A DNA stretch of 64,000 nt from Panicum virgatum (lineage: Eukaryota; Streptophyta; Magnoliopsida; Poales; Poaceae), in NCBI RefSeq assembly GCF_016808335.1, contig NC_053149.1, positions 35,852,118-35,916,117 of the forward strand. The letters run 5' to 3'. Positions 1 through 10,532 of this stretch are shown here, piece after piece; positions within the stretch are counted from its first letter, which is position 1, and every line of letters starts with the position of its first letter. The translations under genes and the position numbers were made by a program. The notes beneath the pieces were generated by a model. The model made no database searches and was not told the DNA's origin. It saw nothing but the letters and a program-made list of their open reading frames with translations.

Positions 1-950
1 AGAAGAGGCACCCGGACACAAACTTTCGCTTCCCAGACTTAAACTTTGCAATTCCTTTAATGAGTCTGTCCACTACTAGTTTGCACCAGTTGTATCCTTT
101 AATCTCTTCGGTGATTGAAATGGAATGGAAATCCCTCACACACAACTTTGGGCTTGATGTTGGGCACAAGAAGGTGCTAATTGCAAACATTAGCCAAACC
201 TTCAACCATTTGTCATCTATTGAATTCTTTTCCTCACCAGACAACCATTTTTCAACTTCTACAAATTATGGTGCCTTATGATCATTCTCATGGCCGAAAA
301 CTTTATAGAACTCAGTGAATGTATCAGAATAACTCTTCTTTTCATAAACAACAGAGTTCGGGCCCATTGGTAACCCGAGCACTCGTTTAACAACTTTATC
401 GTCCACCTTTATTGTCCCCTTGTAAGGGATCACCAACTCGGACTTGTTGATGTCGAAATTGTTAACTAGCCAAGTTGACAACTTCTCAGGAACAATGTTG
501 CACTTTATTTCAAGGAGTCCCTCAAACCCAACACTTGCAATTCGCTGTTTCTGATTACCCTTGAGATTTTCATTGATCTTGCTCAGTCTTTTCGCTGATC
601 CTTTTTTTCTTATATCCTAAAAGAAGAAACGAAGCATTTAATGAGTTTGCACACAATTCATGAATTCAAACTGCTTAAAAAAAGATTCATACAAGCTACC
701 ACATAATTCATGTATAAAGCTACTAGAGCAGACATACTACAAGTTAACCATAAAAAAAATTCATGCAGCATAGTTTTTCTGCTCTGAATGATACCTGCTC
801 TGCGTGCTTTCTTCCTTCATCAACTTTTGTCGTTTCATCATTCACTACACTGTCTCTAGAAGTACCCTTGTCTGCTCTAGAAGTAGCCCTAGTTGTTCGC
901 TTTGGAGACGGGGCTGTATTAGTAGCTTCAATATTCAGACAAAATAATAA
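1..950 (-). pseudogene. Transposon-associated gene fragment (Ulp1/plant-mobile-domain type), broken
   Basis: The minus strand reads as two exons. The upstream one ends near 795 at a GT donor and is basic and Ser/Thr rich (PSPKRTTRATSR...). The next starts near 618 after a TTTTAG acceptor and runs off the window start. The second exon contains the phrase LGLPMGP and the run WLVNNFDINKSELVIPYKG. This combination is common in large grass repeat families associated with MULE-type transposons carrying Ulp1-like proteases. An in-frame TAA at 266-268 interrupts it, and the same frame then continues with FVEVEKWLSGEE and AISTFLCPTSS. No protease domain is visible in the window. The family assignment comes from recalled resemblance and is moderate; the broken state is seen directly. 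Confidence 0.5.
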
Positions 951-1170
951 CCCCCATGATAAACAAAATAAGTTGCTGCGAAAGGGATGAATAAGTTGCT
1001 GGAAAAGAAATCAAGTTGCTACGTGGGTTCAGAGAAAAAAACAGAGTTCAGTGGGTCCTAGTATCAACAAATCATCCTCTGAAAATAATAATCCCTAGTT
1101 GAATAATAACCCCTCATGATAAACAGAATAAGTTGCTGCATAGGGAATGAATAAGTTGCTGGAAACACAG
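945..1170. repeat. Imperfect direct repeat of about 50 bp
   Basis: The stretch at about 945-1005 (ataataaccccc...aaataagttgctg...gaataagttgctggaaa) recurs at about 1105-1165 with few changes. Each unit itself contains aagttgctg twice. It lies in the region of the transposon-associated gene fragment and probably reflects a local duplication. Confidence 0.6.
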
Positions 1171-2042
1171 AGGGCATATGTCGAGGCCATGCATGCTAAA
1201 ATTCTAGCTGAAAATACTAGGAGGCAGTGGAGGTGGGAGCGTCTAGTGGTTTTTTGGTGTCTAGTGTCTAGTGCTTCTTTAGTTGTGTTGCTCCCTGCAG
1301 ATTTTTGCAGATTATGCAGTTTCTGTAATCACTCATTCATGCATGACCTGTAGTAGTTGATAACCTGATATTCAGTTTAGATTATGCAATTTTTGGAATG
1401 CCACCTGAAACTCTTGTGAACAATGGCTATGGCAATGTATTCTTGACATTTCAGATGATTCTGATGGCTGCTGTTCAGCCATGTGCTTATGAGCTTTTGT
1501 GCGAGCAGGAACACAATCAGGAATGTGTTCAGCCAGAGAGTGCTTCCTTCAGATTTTTCAGTTATGCACAGACATATCTAATGCACAGAGAGTGCTTTTT
1601 CAGTTGACTGAATGTACTTCTAATATTTGGTTTGATACTGTAACTTTATTTGGTATCCATATTTGGAATATCTGATGTACTTCTAATATTCTTATTCCTT
1701 AAAAGCCCAGCTAAATTAAGTTGTGAAACCTCTGTGGCTAGGTTAATGTACATGACTGAATTATTTAAGTCACTTTGATCTGTCCATACCTGATTTGTGA
1801 CGAAGGTTTACACCAAGAGCTACAGCACTCTTTATGCCCATAATATTTTCGTTTCTTTTTCAGCCAGTGAAAATGGTGAACAAAGCTGCATTTCTATCTC
1901 GTTTCTTTTTTCCTTTTTCAGGTTAAAATGTTCATGGTCCGAATAGGCAGAAAAAAATGATACAAAGTTACCACGCAATTTGATACAAAATTGCCTTAAA
2001 CAAAACAACTAGGCAGAAAAAAAATTGGAGAATAGAGAGTAG
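1171..2042. other. AT-rich intergenic stretch, no gene recognised
   Basis: Only short frames without recognisable domains occur here. There is a weak internal repetition: the phrase gatgtacttctaatatt, or a near copy of it, appears near 1612 and 1674. It could be intron or spacer of the minus-strand transposon-associated gene. Confidence 0.4.
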
Positions 2043-2700
2043 TCACCGTGATTTCCCAGCAGGGGGATGTGGTGCCGTGCCGGGCGCTGCCCTCATCGAG
2101 GAGTTGGCGCCTCCCCCACGACTCGACGCCCTTGTTCGCGGGCGACCCGCGACTTCATTCGCTGCGTCGTCATCGGATCCTAGGTCCGCGGAGGTGGAGG
2201 AGGTAGTCGGCCTGGGACCCCGCATCACAAGCGCCTTCCTCCCTTGACGCAAGCCGCCAGTGCCGCCGCGGCCAGCACCTCCCAGCGGGGCCTCCCGGCG
2301 GGGCCTCCTCTCCAGCGCCGCTGGCGGAAGTTCCCGCCATGCCGCCTCTGCCGCTACTCCTCGCAGCCGCCTCCGCCGCTGCTCCCCGCTCGAGATCCAC
2401 CCGAGCAGGGGCCTCTGCAAACCCCCGTCAGGTCCTCCCGCTGGTCCGCCAACCTCCGCCGGCAGCACCTACGCGCGGAGCGGCGGCGGTTTGCCCGTAG
2501 GACCAGGGCGATGCGGGATGAGGAAACAACCCTGGATCCGGATTTGGAATGGGGGGAGGGGATGTCGGGGCGAGTTGATGGACCGGTTTGGACGCGGCCT
2601 GCTGGGCTGGGCGGTCGCGCGCTCGCCGCGGGGCGCGACCAGTCGTTCCTTAGCTTTTACCTACTCGTAATTAGGCTAAGCTTCACCTTATTCATTAAAG
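2043..2700. other. GC-rich island, possible 5' exon of an unidentified gene
   Basis: This is a sharp CpG-rich block with overlapping open frames on both strands: 141 residues on minus ending at 2043, and 159 and 136 residues on plus. All are low-complexity Ala/Arg/Gly/Pro and none matches a family I know. Grass genes often start in such islands. The minus frame starting at 2468 reaches a GT near 2050, so it could be a first exon leading into the fragment at 1-950, but nothing proves this. Open frames in GC-rich DNA are expected by chance. Confidence 0.25.
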
Positions 2701-2761
2701 GCGAGCTGCTGCTAATAAACTAGTACTACTCTTGTGACTGCCCAGGCCCAGTAGTTGTTCG

Positions 2762-5700
2762 CTATGAGCAGGTGCCCTGCACGGTGAGCGCGCCTGACTC
2801 GCACCCGGCCCCGGCGAACGCGCCCGTGTGCTTCACCGTGCACGACTCCTTGCCGACGCACGCCGCCGTGAACGCCTTGAGCGCCGCCTAGGACTCGCAC
2901 CCGCCCTCGTAGCCGCCGCAGCTGCCCCTGGTCACGCCGAAGCTGGCCACGTCCACGCTGGCGACCACGCGCCCGTGCCCGCCGCACGCCAGCGTCACGT
3001 CGTCCCCGACCTCGGCGGCCGCCACGCAGACGGCGCCCACGGCGACCGTGTGGAACGCGGCGCGCGTCGGGTCGCCGCCGGCCTCCTCGAAGAGGACCAG
3101 CGTGTTGGGCTCGCCGGCGCGGAGGAAGGCGCGGGGCACGTGGTAGAACCGCTGCGACGGCTCGCCGGACCCCCGTCAGGCACCGGATGCCGCCGCCCTC
3201 CGCCTTGAACTCGCCGCGGTAGTCGCACACGTGGCACCCGTCCATCTCCGCCGCCGTGTATGACGGCCAGTAGCGGCCCAGGCTGTTGCTGTTCACCCAC
3301 GCCGCGCCCTTGTTGAGGCCGAGCAGGTCCACCACCACGGCCTCCTCGCCGGCCGGAGCGGCGAAGGTGGTCTTGTACCACGTGAACGGCCTGTTCACCG
3401 GGATGCCGCTGCTGTTGTGGCTCCGCCATTTGTAGCCGGCCTTGTCGAGATGGATTTGCCTCTGCTCACCGGCCAAGCCAGACTGAAAGGAAATGAATGT
3501 TTGGATCCGGTTTTGCTAAAAAAAAAAGAAAGGCCAATGAGCTAGGGATTTGATGTACTAGCTACCTTGTAAAACCAGGAGCTGTTGGTGAGATCAATAT
3601 CGGTGCCATTTGTGCCGACAAGCTTAACCGGTCCGCCTGCGATGCCCGCCGGCATGAGCTCGAACAAAGGTCCATAGTTCTGTTTCACAGAGAAAAACCG
3701 TGTGAACCCTCATCATACTGGACTCAGCAATGGGATGGATCAGTGCTGTTTCGCTTGACAAGTTTAGTACCTTGAGGTCGACGGTGCCGCTGAGAAGGGA
3801 AATATAGTTCTTTCCGGATTGAAGCTTCACCGGAGTCTCGAGCTGGAAGACGAATGCTCCATTAGTCGAGTGGTTTTGCCCTGTCAAACACATTGTTTCG
3901 TAGGATAAAGATTAGCACACCGTCAGACTATCGATGGCAACAAACCAAGGATTATTACAGTCGAGTTACGCAGGAGCAGAGTACTGACCGACAAGCTTCC
4001 CGTTCACAAAAGCGTAGATCGCATGGCCCGTTGTGTTCACATACAGCTTGTAAGCTCCCTCTCCCTTGTGCTCGAGGCTGTAATGTGTCAGATATTTTAC
4101 AGAATCCCATTGATCCGTTGAGTGGAATAATTGACTAGGATGAGGTTTAGATTAGAAAAAAAGATCGAATTGTCGAGTACCTTGTCCTGTACCACAAGTA
4201 GTCGCTCTGATCAGTGGCTGCAGCAATTTGATCCAGGAGCTGGGTCTTCCTGAAGCTGCCACGGTCGTCAGTCATGAAGGGCCTCAGGTTCTCCGGCATC
4301 CACGACCATCTCAAGGCTCCGGGCTCCTCCTCGGCTCCTCCACCGTGTTGGCCTTCTTCACCATCACCGACGTCTGCGTCTTGATCTAACAACGGTACAA
4401 TCATTTGGCAAATGGAGGCTGAAATCAGCACTCAGCAGCAGCAACACACCCACGGCCATTTGCAGTTAAAATTGCAAGACCTGAAAATGAGAACAGGGCA
4501 TCGATAGACAACCGATCAGAGCAAACACACCTTGGCGGTGTTGTAGGCTGTCTTGCAGTCCGGCAAGATGCTGACGGGCCATGCCGGCACCAGGTGAGTT
4601 GCGCCAAGGGTCACATTGACATCCCTGTCGGCCGACTCGTTGCTGATGAAGCAAACCGAGGAACCACCATAGGTGTACTTGGTGACCTGCATTTATTGTT
4701 CGTGCAGATCAATAAGAACCTGAATAAGATCGAACTTTTTTTCTCTCTTATACAAGAAAAATATATACTAGTTGGCATGAGATGTGAAACGCACAGTGAC
4801 ATTCCTGGCGTAGGTAGTGTCATTGTGCTCCCCATGGACAAGGATTTTCTCCATGGACTTGAGCAAGTTGTGGAGGTCCTTCAAGTGACCATATTTTGGC
4901 TGCCTAATGTTACCTGATGGGATATACATTGAAAGCACACATTCCCAAAAAAAAATTAAATTTCGAAATTGCAATCAAACATATTAATTACAAAGAAAGA
5001 ATCCTCTGTACTACTATTGAATAAACTCACCGTACTCATCCAAAGGCGCATCGTAGTCATAGCTGGTTGTGATGTAGGGACCACCAGAAGTTCGCCCGAA
5101 GTTGGTCCCACTGTGGTACTGATAATCAAGAACAACATGAATGGAGGTGATAACATTATATTAATGGCGCTATTAGAAGATAATCGTATATACAGTTCAT
5201 GTTTAAAAACCCGAGAATTGTATACCATGTAGTAGTTCACTTCTGGACAGATCCACGCTTCTGGAAGAACCTGGCAACCGCGTAGCTAGGCAATGTCTTC
5301 AGCAGACCGATGGAAATCCGGCTTGTCCCAGGCTTTAAACCTAACGGCACAATTTTCAATCACCACATGTGTCAAACTAACCGAAATTACAAAAATTCAG
5401 AAACAAAAGCAAGACCAGATCGTAAATAAAAGAGCAAAACAAAAAAAAGACTAATTACCAGCCAGTCCAGTTCTCTGTCCAAATCTTGGGAATGCCTGTC
5501 CTATTCGGGAGCCAGTCGTGGCAATAGAATCCATTGCATGTGTTGATCTGCATGCAGATAAGAACGAGAATAAGCTTGACACATTATAGTTAGCTGAAGG
5601 TATATATATACGAAGCTTCATTACGATGGCTTGAACCATTTTATCACAAACTAACTAGAAGAATGCATGGTGAAAATCAAACTTACCACATTGTGTGGCA

Positions 5701-6942
5701 CATGGTGATTCTGCTGGCACATGATCCACGGGACGCCGACCTTCTGCTTGTTGGCCATGTCGGCGCACCAGTGGATGTATTGCGACGCAGACTGGTTGTT
5801 GTTCAGCTCGCCCATGATGTTTCCGTACTCGTTCTCAATCTAGGCAGGCAGCATTAACATTAATTGGAAGATACTAATATTTTCCACAGCGCAAGTGAAA
5901 GGGAGAACAGTAATGCTGCACGTATATATATGCACCTGAGCGAGGATGATGGGGCCTCCCTGCCCGGCAAACATTTTGGCGTCTCCATCTCACGCTGCGA
6001 TGGGGCCGGATCGGAGGAAACAAAATGCATGAATACTTGGGAATACAATTCAACTTATGCCAGCAAGCGGATCTGTCTAAATAGCAAACTGGTGTTGCAC
6101 TCCAGGCTCCAAGGTTATGCATCCTAGCTAGTTTACCTCAAAGGGGTCATTGTGGAGCCTGAACTGCATGCCGGGGATGTTACGCAGCCAGGCGGGAAGG
6201 CCTCTGCGCGCGCGCAACAACAGGTAGACACAGTCAGAACAGAAGGATATCATCAGTATGCATATGAAAATTAGAGATGAGAGAGTTGGTAGTACCCATA
6301 GTTCCATTCCCCACAGATGTAGGGACCAATGCGAAGAATGGCGTACATCCCGGCATGCTGGATCTCCTTGAAGAACCTGACGATGTCGTAGTTCCCCTCG
6401 AAGTTGTACTGCAAAACAGACAAGAAGATGCAGGATTATTTATTGGAGTTGGGATGACTGGGGCATGTAGTAGATGATTTGCCTGGCGCCGGCGCGGCTC
6501 GTGGCCGTTCCAGAAGACATAGGTCTCGATGGTGTTGAGGCCGCCTTCCTTGGCCTTCCTGATCAGACCGGGCCACATCTGCAGCAAAGATAGATCCATG
6601 GGTCAGATTCAGATGGCTGCGTGCACCAGTCGTCGTAGAAGAACCATGCATGATCGGAGCAGGAGCGAGCGAGCGAGGAGCACTACTACAAAAACTGATT
6701 AACACCGCATCAGCAAAGATTTGTGTACTAGTGGAGGCCGGCCGTCGCATTAAGCTAGACAAGAGAAAGAAGGATCCATCTCACCTGCGGCGTGCTCCTG
6801 GGGTAATGGATGGACCCGGACAAGATGATGCGGCGCTGGCCGTCGATGACCACGGCACGGTCGTTGTAGGCGACGGTGGTGGTTGTAGGCGAGCATGAGG
6901 ATTGATGAGGAGGAGGGGCAGCGCGAGCGGCACGGCGGCCAT
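2762..6942 (-). pseudogene. Beta-galactosidase (glycoside hydrolase 35), multi-lesion pseudogene
   Basis: The order of conserved GH35 blocks is complete. A signal-peptide start ([13 protein letters not shown]) is followed by [53 protein letters not shown] (acid/base Glu), IWTENWTG (nucleophile Glu), [12 protein letters not shown], and a C-terminal Cys-rich SUEL-lectin-like domain ending at a TAG at 2762-2764. Exons in order: 6942-6785, 6578-6483, 6408-6296, 6203-6137, 5994-5936, 5839-5687, 5547-5459, 5340-5226, 5118-5031, 4913-4795, 4686-4531, 4385-4181, 4077-3989, 3880-3771, 3679-3566, 3482-2762. Lesions: frame break between signal peptide and mature protein (~6885); 34-bp deletion (~5980); in-frame TAG 5286-5288 plus 4- and 5-nt insertions in the same exon; frameshift ~4333 giving TGA 4312-4314; frameshift in the C-run 3170-3174; TAG 2888-2890. 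Living relatives hydrolyse cell-wall galactosides in the apoplast. The exon model rests on family recall and splice consensus. Confidence 0.93.
6681..6733. mobile_element. 53-bp mini-CACTA element in intron 1 of the GH35 pseudogene
   Basis: The segment starts CACTACTACAAAAACTG. The reverse complement of its other end reads CACTAGTACACAAATCT, so the two ends are imperfect inverted repeats with the CACTA signature. It is flanked on both sides by gag (6678-6680 and 6734-6736), matching the 3-bp target duplication of CACTA (CMC) transposons. There is almost no sequence between the inverted repeats. Confidence 0.6.
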
Positions 6943-6949
6943 GGTGCAA

Positions 6950-8437
6950 CGACCGACGGAGGCGCGTGGGAAGAGCATCATGTGCAAGTAGTAGACTACA
7001 GCTGGTGTGTGTAAATGTAAGCGAGTGATCGAAAAGGCGATGCGTGTGGGCGAGGTATTTCTAGGCGGCGGAGGCGGAGGTCCATCATCATCGTCAGGTG
7101 TGCTTGCGTCAGCTCCCGCAGGATAATGCACGCGCCAAGCACGGGATAAGCAGCTATGGGATCGAGGTGGGCCCCATATTTTTCTCCACGTGAAGATAGA
7201 TAGCACTGGACGGTCCATGCCGATCGAAGTGCCGATTTGTTCGTGTCGGCCCGTGCGCCCGGGAAGATCGATGGTTGCTGGCATATGCATGCATGCATTG
7301 CGGTGTTGCGGAATGACGACGATGGCTCTTGGATCTTATCTCTGCCGCGCAGCAACGTGCATGTAGGTCTCGTACGTCTTTGATTGGACAAGATATGATT
7401 TATTTTCATGTACTCCGTACATGGAGAGTATTAAACTAAACATGCATGTTGGTTTTCCTTATACGTGGAACTACTGCCGCCAAAAAAATCAAAGCGTCTT
7501 CGCACGTACGTATCAGGGTAATTTGATTATGAGGACTACTCTTGAAAACAAAGAAAAAAGAATCATACGGTTCCTTCAACAATTTATTGGAAATCAGTTG
7601 TGCAAATTTACCTGATCTGATATTGTAGTAAGTCGGATTCAAAGAAAGGTCCCTTGATATGACATCTCGAACACGCATATCTACCATGCATCACCCGTAC
7701 TAGTATCTTAATTTAATTTTATTACCCTTAGCTCGCTGCTCCTTATCTTTGAGGGCTCTTTATTTCCGCTGCCGGCCCAAGAAGTATAAGAGTCCAAATC
7801 ATCGCAGACTAGATTGCGCATGGATTGGAGGCGCTTAAATGCGGCCGGGGGGAGTGGTTGCAACGACCTCGATCATCGATATGAAATTTACGATATGACA
7901 TGACGGATTCAAAGACGGGTCCCATTCATAACATCTCGAATCACACATACCCCAGCTTGCACGGAAGCACGGAAGGGAGTTTGTGACCGTCGCCACTCTT
8001 CCTCTGTCGGTCCAAGAAGCAGAAAGGCCAAATGGTCGCCCGTCTACTTGTTCCAGAAACTAGCTAGATGTTGCATGGAGGAGGCGCTTAAATGCTTTCT
8101 AAACTAGCTAGATTTGAGAAAGATAGCAAGAAACTACAGGGGCAAGTTCTTGGACAGAGGAAGAAGATGACCGGTTGATTCTGTTCATCGATGCCCCTTT
8201 CAGATGCCGTTTGGACCATTTATCCTCAGCTCTGCTGTCTTGACAAGGTAACTTGGAAGTCCATCCAATGGCTCAGCTTGGAAGCCCATCTTGCGGCCCA
8301 GTTCCTGACAGTAACCAAGCGTTACGTCATTTGCAACCACCTGTACCTGGCTTATATTAACTATTCATTGCTCGCAGTCTTACTGCTGGAGCCAGGACGG
8401 CGTGGATGCACGTCGAATCTATACATGAGACGTATAC
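6950..8437. other. Intergenic region upstream of the GH35 pseudogene, with a diverged tandem duplication
   Basis: No gene is visible. Two diverged copies of a segment are present: cggattcaaag...ggtccc...acatctcgaa occurs at about 7634 and again at about 7904. Each is followed some 150 bp later by a matching block ending ggaggcgcttaaatgc (about 7828 and 8080). Confidence 0.55.
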
Positions 8438-8439
8438 TT

Positions 8440-8692
8440 CCTCCGCCTTCCAATATAAAATATTTTAATTTATTTTAAGTGAAACTATTCTAAAATTGAT
8501 CATCAAACTATAGAAAAGAATAATAATATTTAAATGTTAAGTAAAAATAACTAGAGTCATTAAAATAGATTTTCATAATCTACTTATTTAATATATTAGA
8601 TATTAATATTTTTTCTCTAAAACATTGGTCAAACTTAAACTACTTTAATTTGAGATAAATTAAAATACCTTACATTTCAAAATGGAGTACAT
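8440..8692. mobile_element. Stowaway-like MITE
   Basis: The left end reads cttcctccgccttccaatataaaatatttt. The reverse complement of the right end reads ctccattttgaaatgtaaggtatttt. The ends are inverted repeats of the Tc1/mariner-derived Stowaway type (CTCC...), flanked by TA. The interior is AT-rich with no coding potential. Confidence 0.6.
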
Positions 8693-9029
8693 GGTGCGGA
8701 TAGAAAATGCATTTAAGCTTGTATCATTATTAGTAATCTTTGCCTATTTTTAAAACACAATATTTTCATCAGAAACTTTGGTTTGATCCAACAACATTAT
8801 CGACGGGTATATGCTAAACTATATTAGAAATATTGTGATGTTTCGTCCAACAGCGCTCTAATTTTACGGTGTACCCAACAGCATAGAAAAATAAAACTAT
8901 ATTATATGCTAAGCGAACTCGAACACAATTAGAGCGTGAATACACAGTAAAATCCATGTTGAAAGAAACCATGGCAGGAATAAAATTAACCGCGACGCGT
9001 ACGATGCCTTCGACTGTGGCAACTATCAA

Positions 9030-9975
9030 ACATATTGCTCTTTGCTGAAGATGTGGTGCTAATTAATGAGAGTTGGACATGGGTCAATAGGAAGTTAGAG
9101 CTGTGAAAACGCACATTAGAGTCGAAAGGTTTTATGCTTAGTAGGACAAAGACCGAGTACATGGTGTGATTTCAGTGAGAGTAAGCATAAGGATGGAGAT
9201 GTTAGCCTCGATGGGCAAGTGCTGGCTCAGAAAGATATTTTGTTGGTATTTAGGATCGATGCTACAAAAGGATGACGATATTGATAAAGATGTTAGGCAT
9301 AAATCGCAGCAAGCGCTGAAATGGCGTCAAGCTTCTGGCATCCTTTGTGATAGGATGGTGCCTCAAAAACTAAAAGGTAAGTTCTATAGGCATCCTCTGT
9401 GATAGGATGGTGCCTCAAAAACTAAAAGGTAAGTTCTATAGGCATCCTCTGTGATAGGATGGTGCCTCAAAAACTAAAAGGTAAGTTCTATATGACAATG
9501 ATTCGCCCGGCGATGTTATTTTATAGGTTGAATGTTGCCTGCTGAAAGACGACATATCCAACAACTGAGTGTAGCAGAGATGCGGATGTTACGATGGTTT
9601 TGCAGGCACACAAAAAGGGATAGAGTTCGAAACGAAGTTATTCAGGGTCGGGATGCCGCCAATTGAGGAGAAACTTATCCAATATCGGTTGATGGTTTAG
9701 ACATGTCCTACGAAGGCCTCCTGAGATGTCGGTGCGTAGTGGGGTTCTAAAACAGATCAATAATATAAAGAGGGGTAGATGTAGACCTAAACTAACTTGA
9801 GATGAGTCAGCGAGACCTTCGGGAGTGGAATATCTCTGGAGTAGTTTTGGATAGAAGCGTTTGAAGACTAGCTATCAACGTGCATGGACTATGATCTTTG
9901 TTTCTTTTTGGGTTTCATCTCTAACTTCCTCCAACTTGCTTGAGATAAAAGACTATGTTATTGTTGTTATAATGC
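9030..9975 (+). mobile_element. RTE-type LINE, 3' part, degenerate
   Basis: Broken frames read like the end of a non-LTR reverse transcriptase: LLFAEDVVLINES, then [51 protein letters not shown], and RRPPEM. In intact relatives the equivalent blocks form the thumb and C-terminus of the polymerase. After the coding remnant comes a 3' end reading ctccaacttgcttgagataaaa followed by a TTG-rich tail (about 9930-9975), the usual tail of plant RTE elements. Multiple stops and shifts make it dead. Confidence 0.75.
9337..9492 (+). repeat. Three tandem copies of a 52-bp unit
   Basis: Copies start at 9337, 9389 and 9441. Each begins ggcatcct and ends aagttctata, and only the first differs (cctttg versus cctctg). 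The unit lies inside the RTE coding remnant. As 52 is not a multiple of three, each copy shifts the frame. The near-identity of copies 2 and 3 points to recent slippage or unequal exchange. Confidence 0.95.
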
Positions 9976-10029
9976 AATAAGACATGCTAAAAAAGAGTGC
10001 TGTTATGAATCACAGTACAGCACATCTCT

Positions 10030-10310
10030 TGTTACTTTTTTTTTAAAGCACCCAAGAGCACTAGAGAGAGAGTCATGTAAGAATTTTGAGCGCCCACACT
10101 GATCGAATTCAGCGCAGACAAGACTGCCTGAGAAGTCTCAAAACGCGTCATACCGAGGCTTACGCACACCACCTCACACACGCACACACCAGCACACATG
10201 CACACCACCTCAGTACCCGGTGAGGCACGCGGGTTGCGATTCCCCGGAATCGAACCCGCACCCGGCCGCACGCTCACCTGGCGAGCGAACTTTTGACACC
10301 GGGAAAACCA
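10030..10310 (-). mobile_element. tRNA-derived SINE-like element
   Basis: On the minus strand the segment contains a good RNA polymerase III B-box context (gcgggttcgattccgggga, near 10240-10258). This is followed by a GT-rich body (gtgtgcgtgtgtgaggtgg) and ends in a short A-run (about 10036-10044). A possible A-box lies upstream but is weak. No clear target-site duplication was found, so the boundaries are approximate. Confidence 0.45.
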
Positions 10311-10344
10311 AATCACGTTCCAACGTACACATGCAAATCAAATT

Positions 10345-10532
10345 GGAACCACCAATGAATATGAGTCAAATTACGAGGTGAAAACCCATTATAATATGCA
10401 ATTGAACTGTCCGATTATTCCACTTCTCAAACTGCACGCCATGAACCTACTGCTTGATGCTGCACATGGAGTGAACATAGTAGCGACGGGGATGGCACTC
10501 GCGCAACGAAATGTGATCATTACGCAGGCGCA
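10345..10532 (-). other. Probable 3' untranslated region of the callose synthase gene
   Basis: This stretch lies directly downstream of the TGA at 10533-10535. It has no other coding signal and adjoins the SINE-like element. The true polyadenylation site cannot be fixed from sequence alone. Confidence 0.4.

Noticed and set aside
2712..3476. 254-codon minus frame at the end of the GH35 region taken as an intact C-terminus
   Set aside because: The family sequence leaves this frame at the C-run 3170-3174 and continues in another; the Arg/Gly-rich tail after CLTG is out-of-frame translation.
9337..9492. CRISPR-like direct repeats
   Set aside because: The units are strictly head-to-tail without spacers, in a plant nuclear context.
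10246..10258. tRNA gene suggested by the T-arm-like ggttcgattcc
   Set aside because: No acceptor stem or cloverleaf can be folded around it; the B-box plus A-run tail fits a SINE better.
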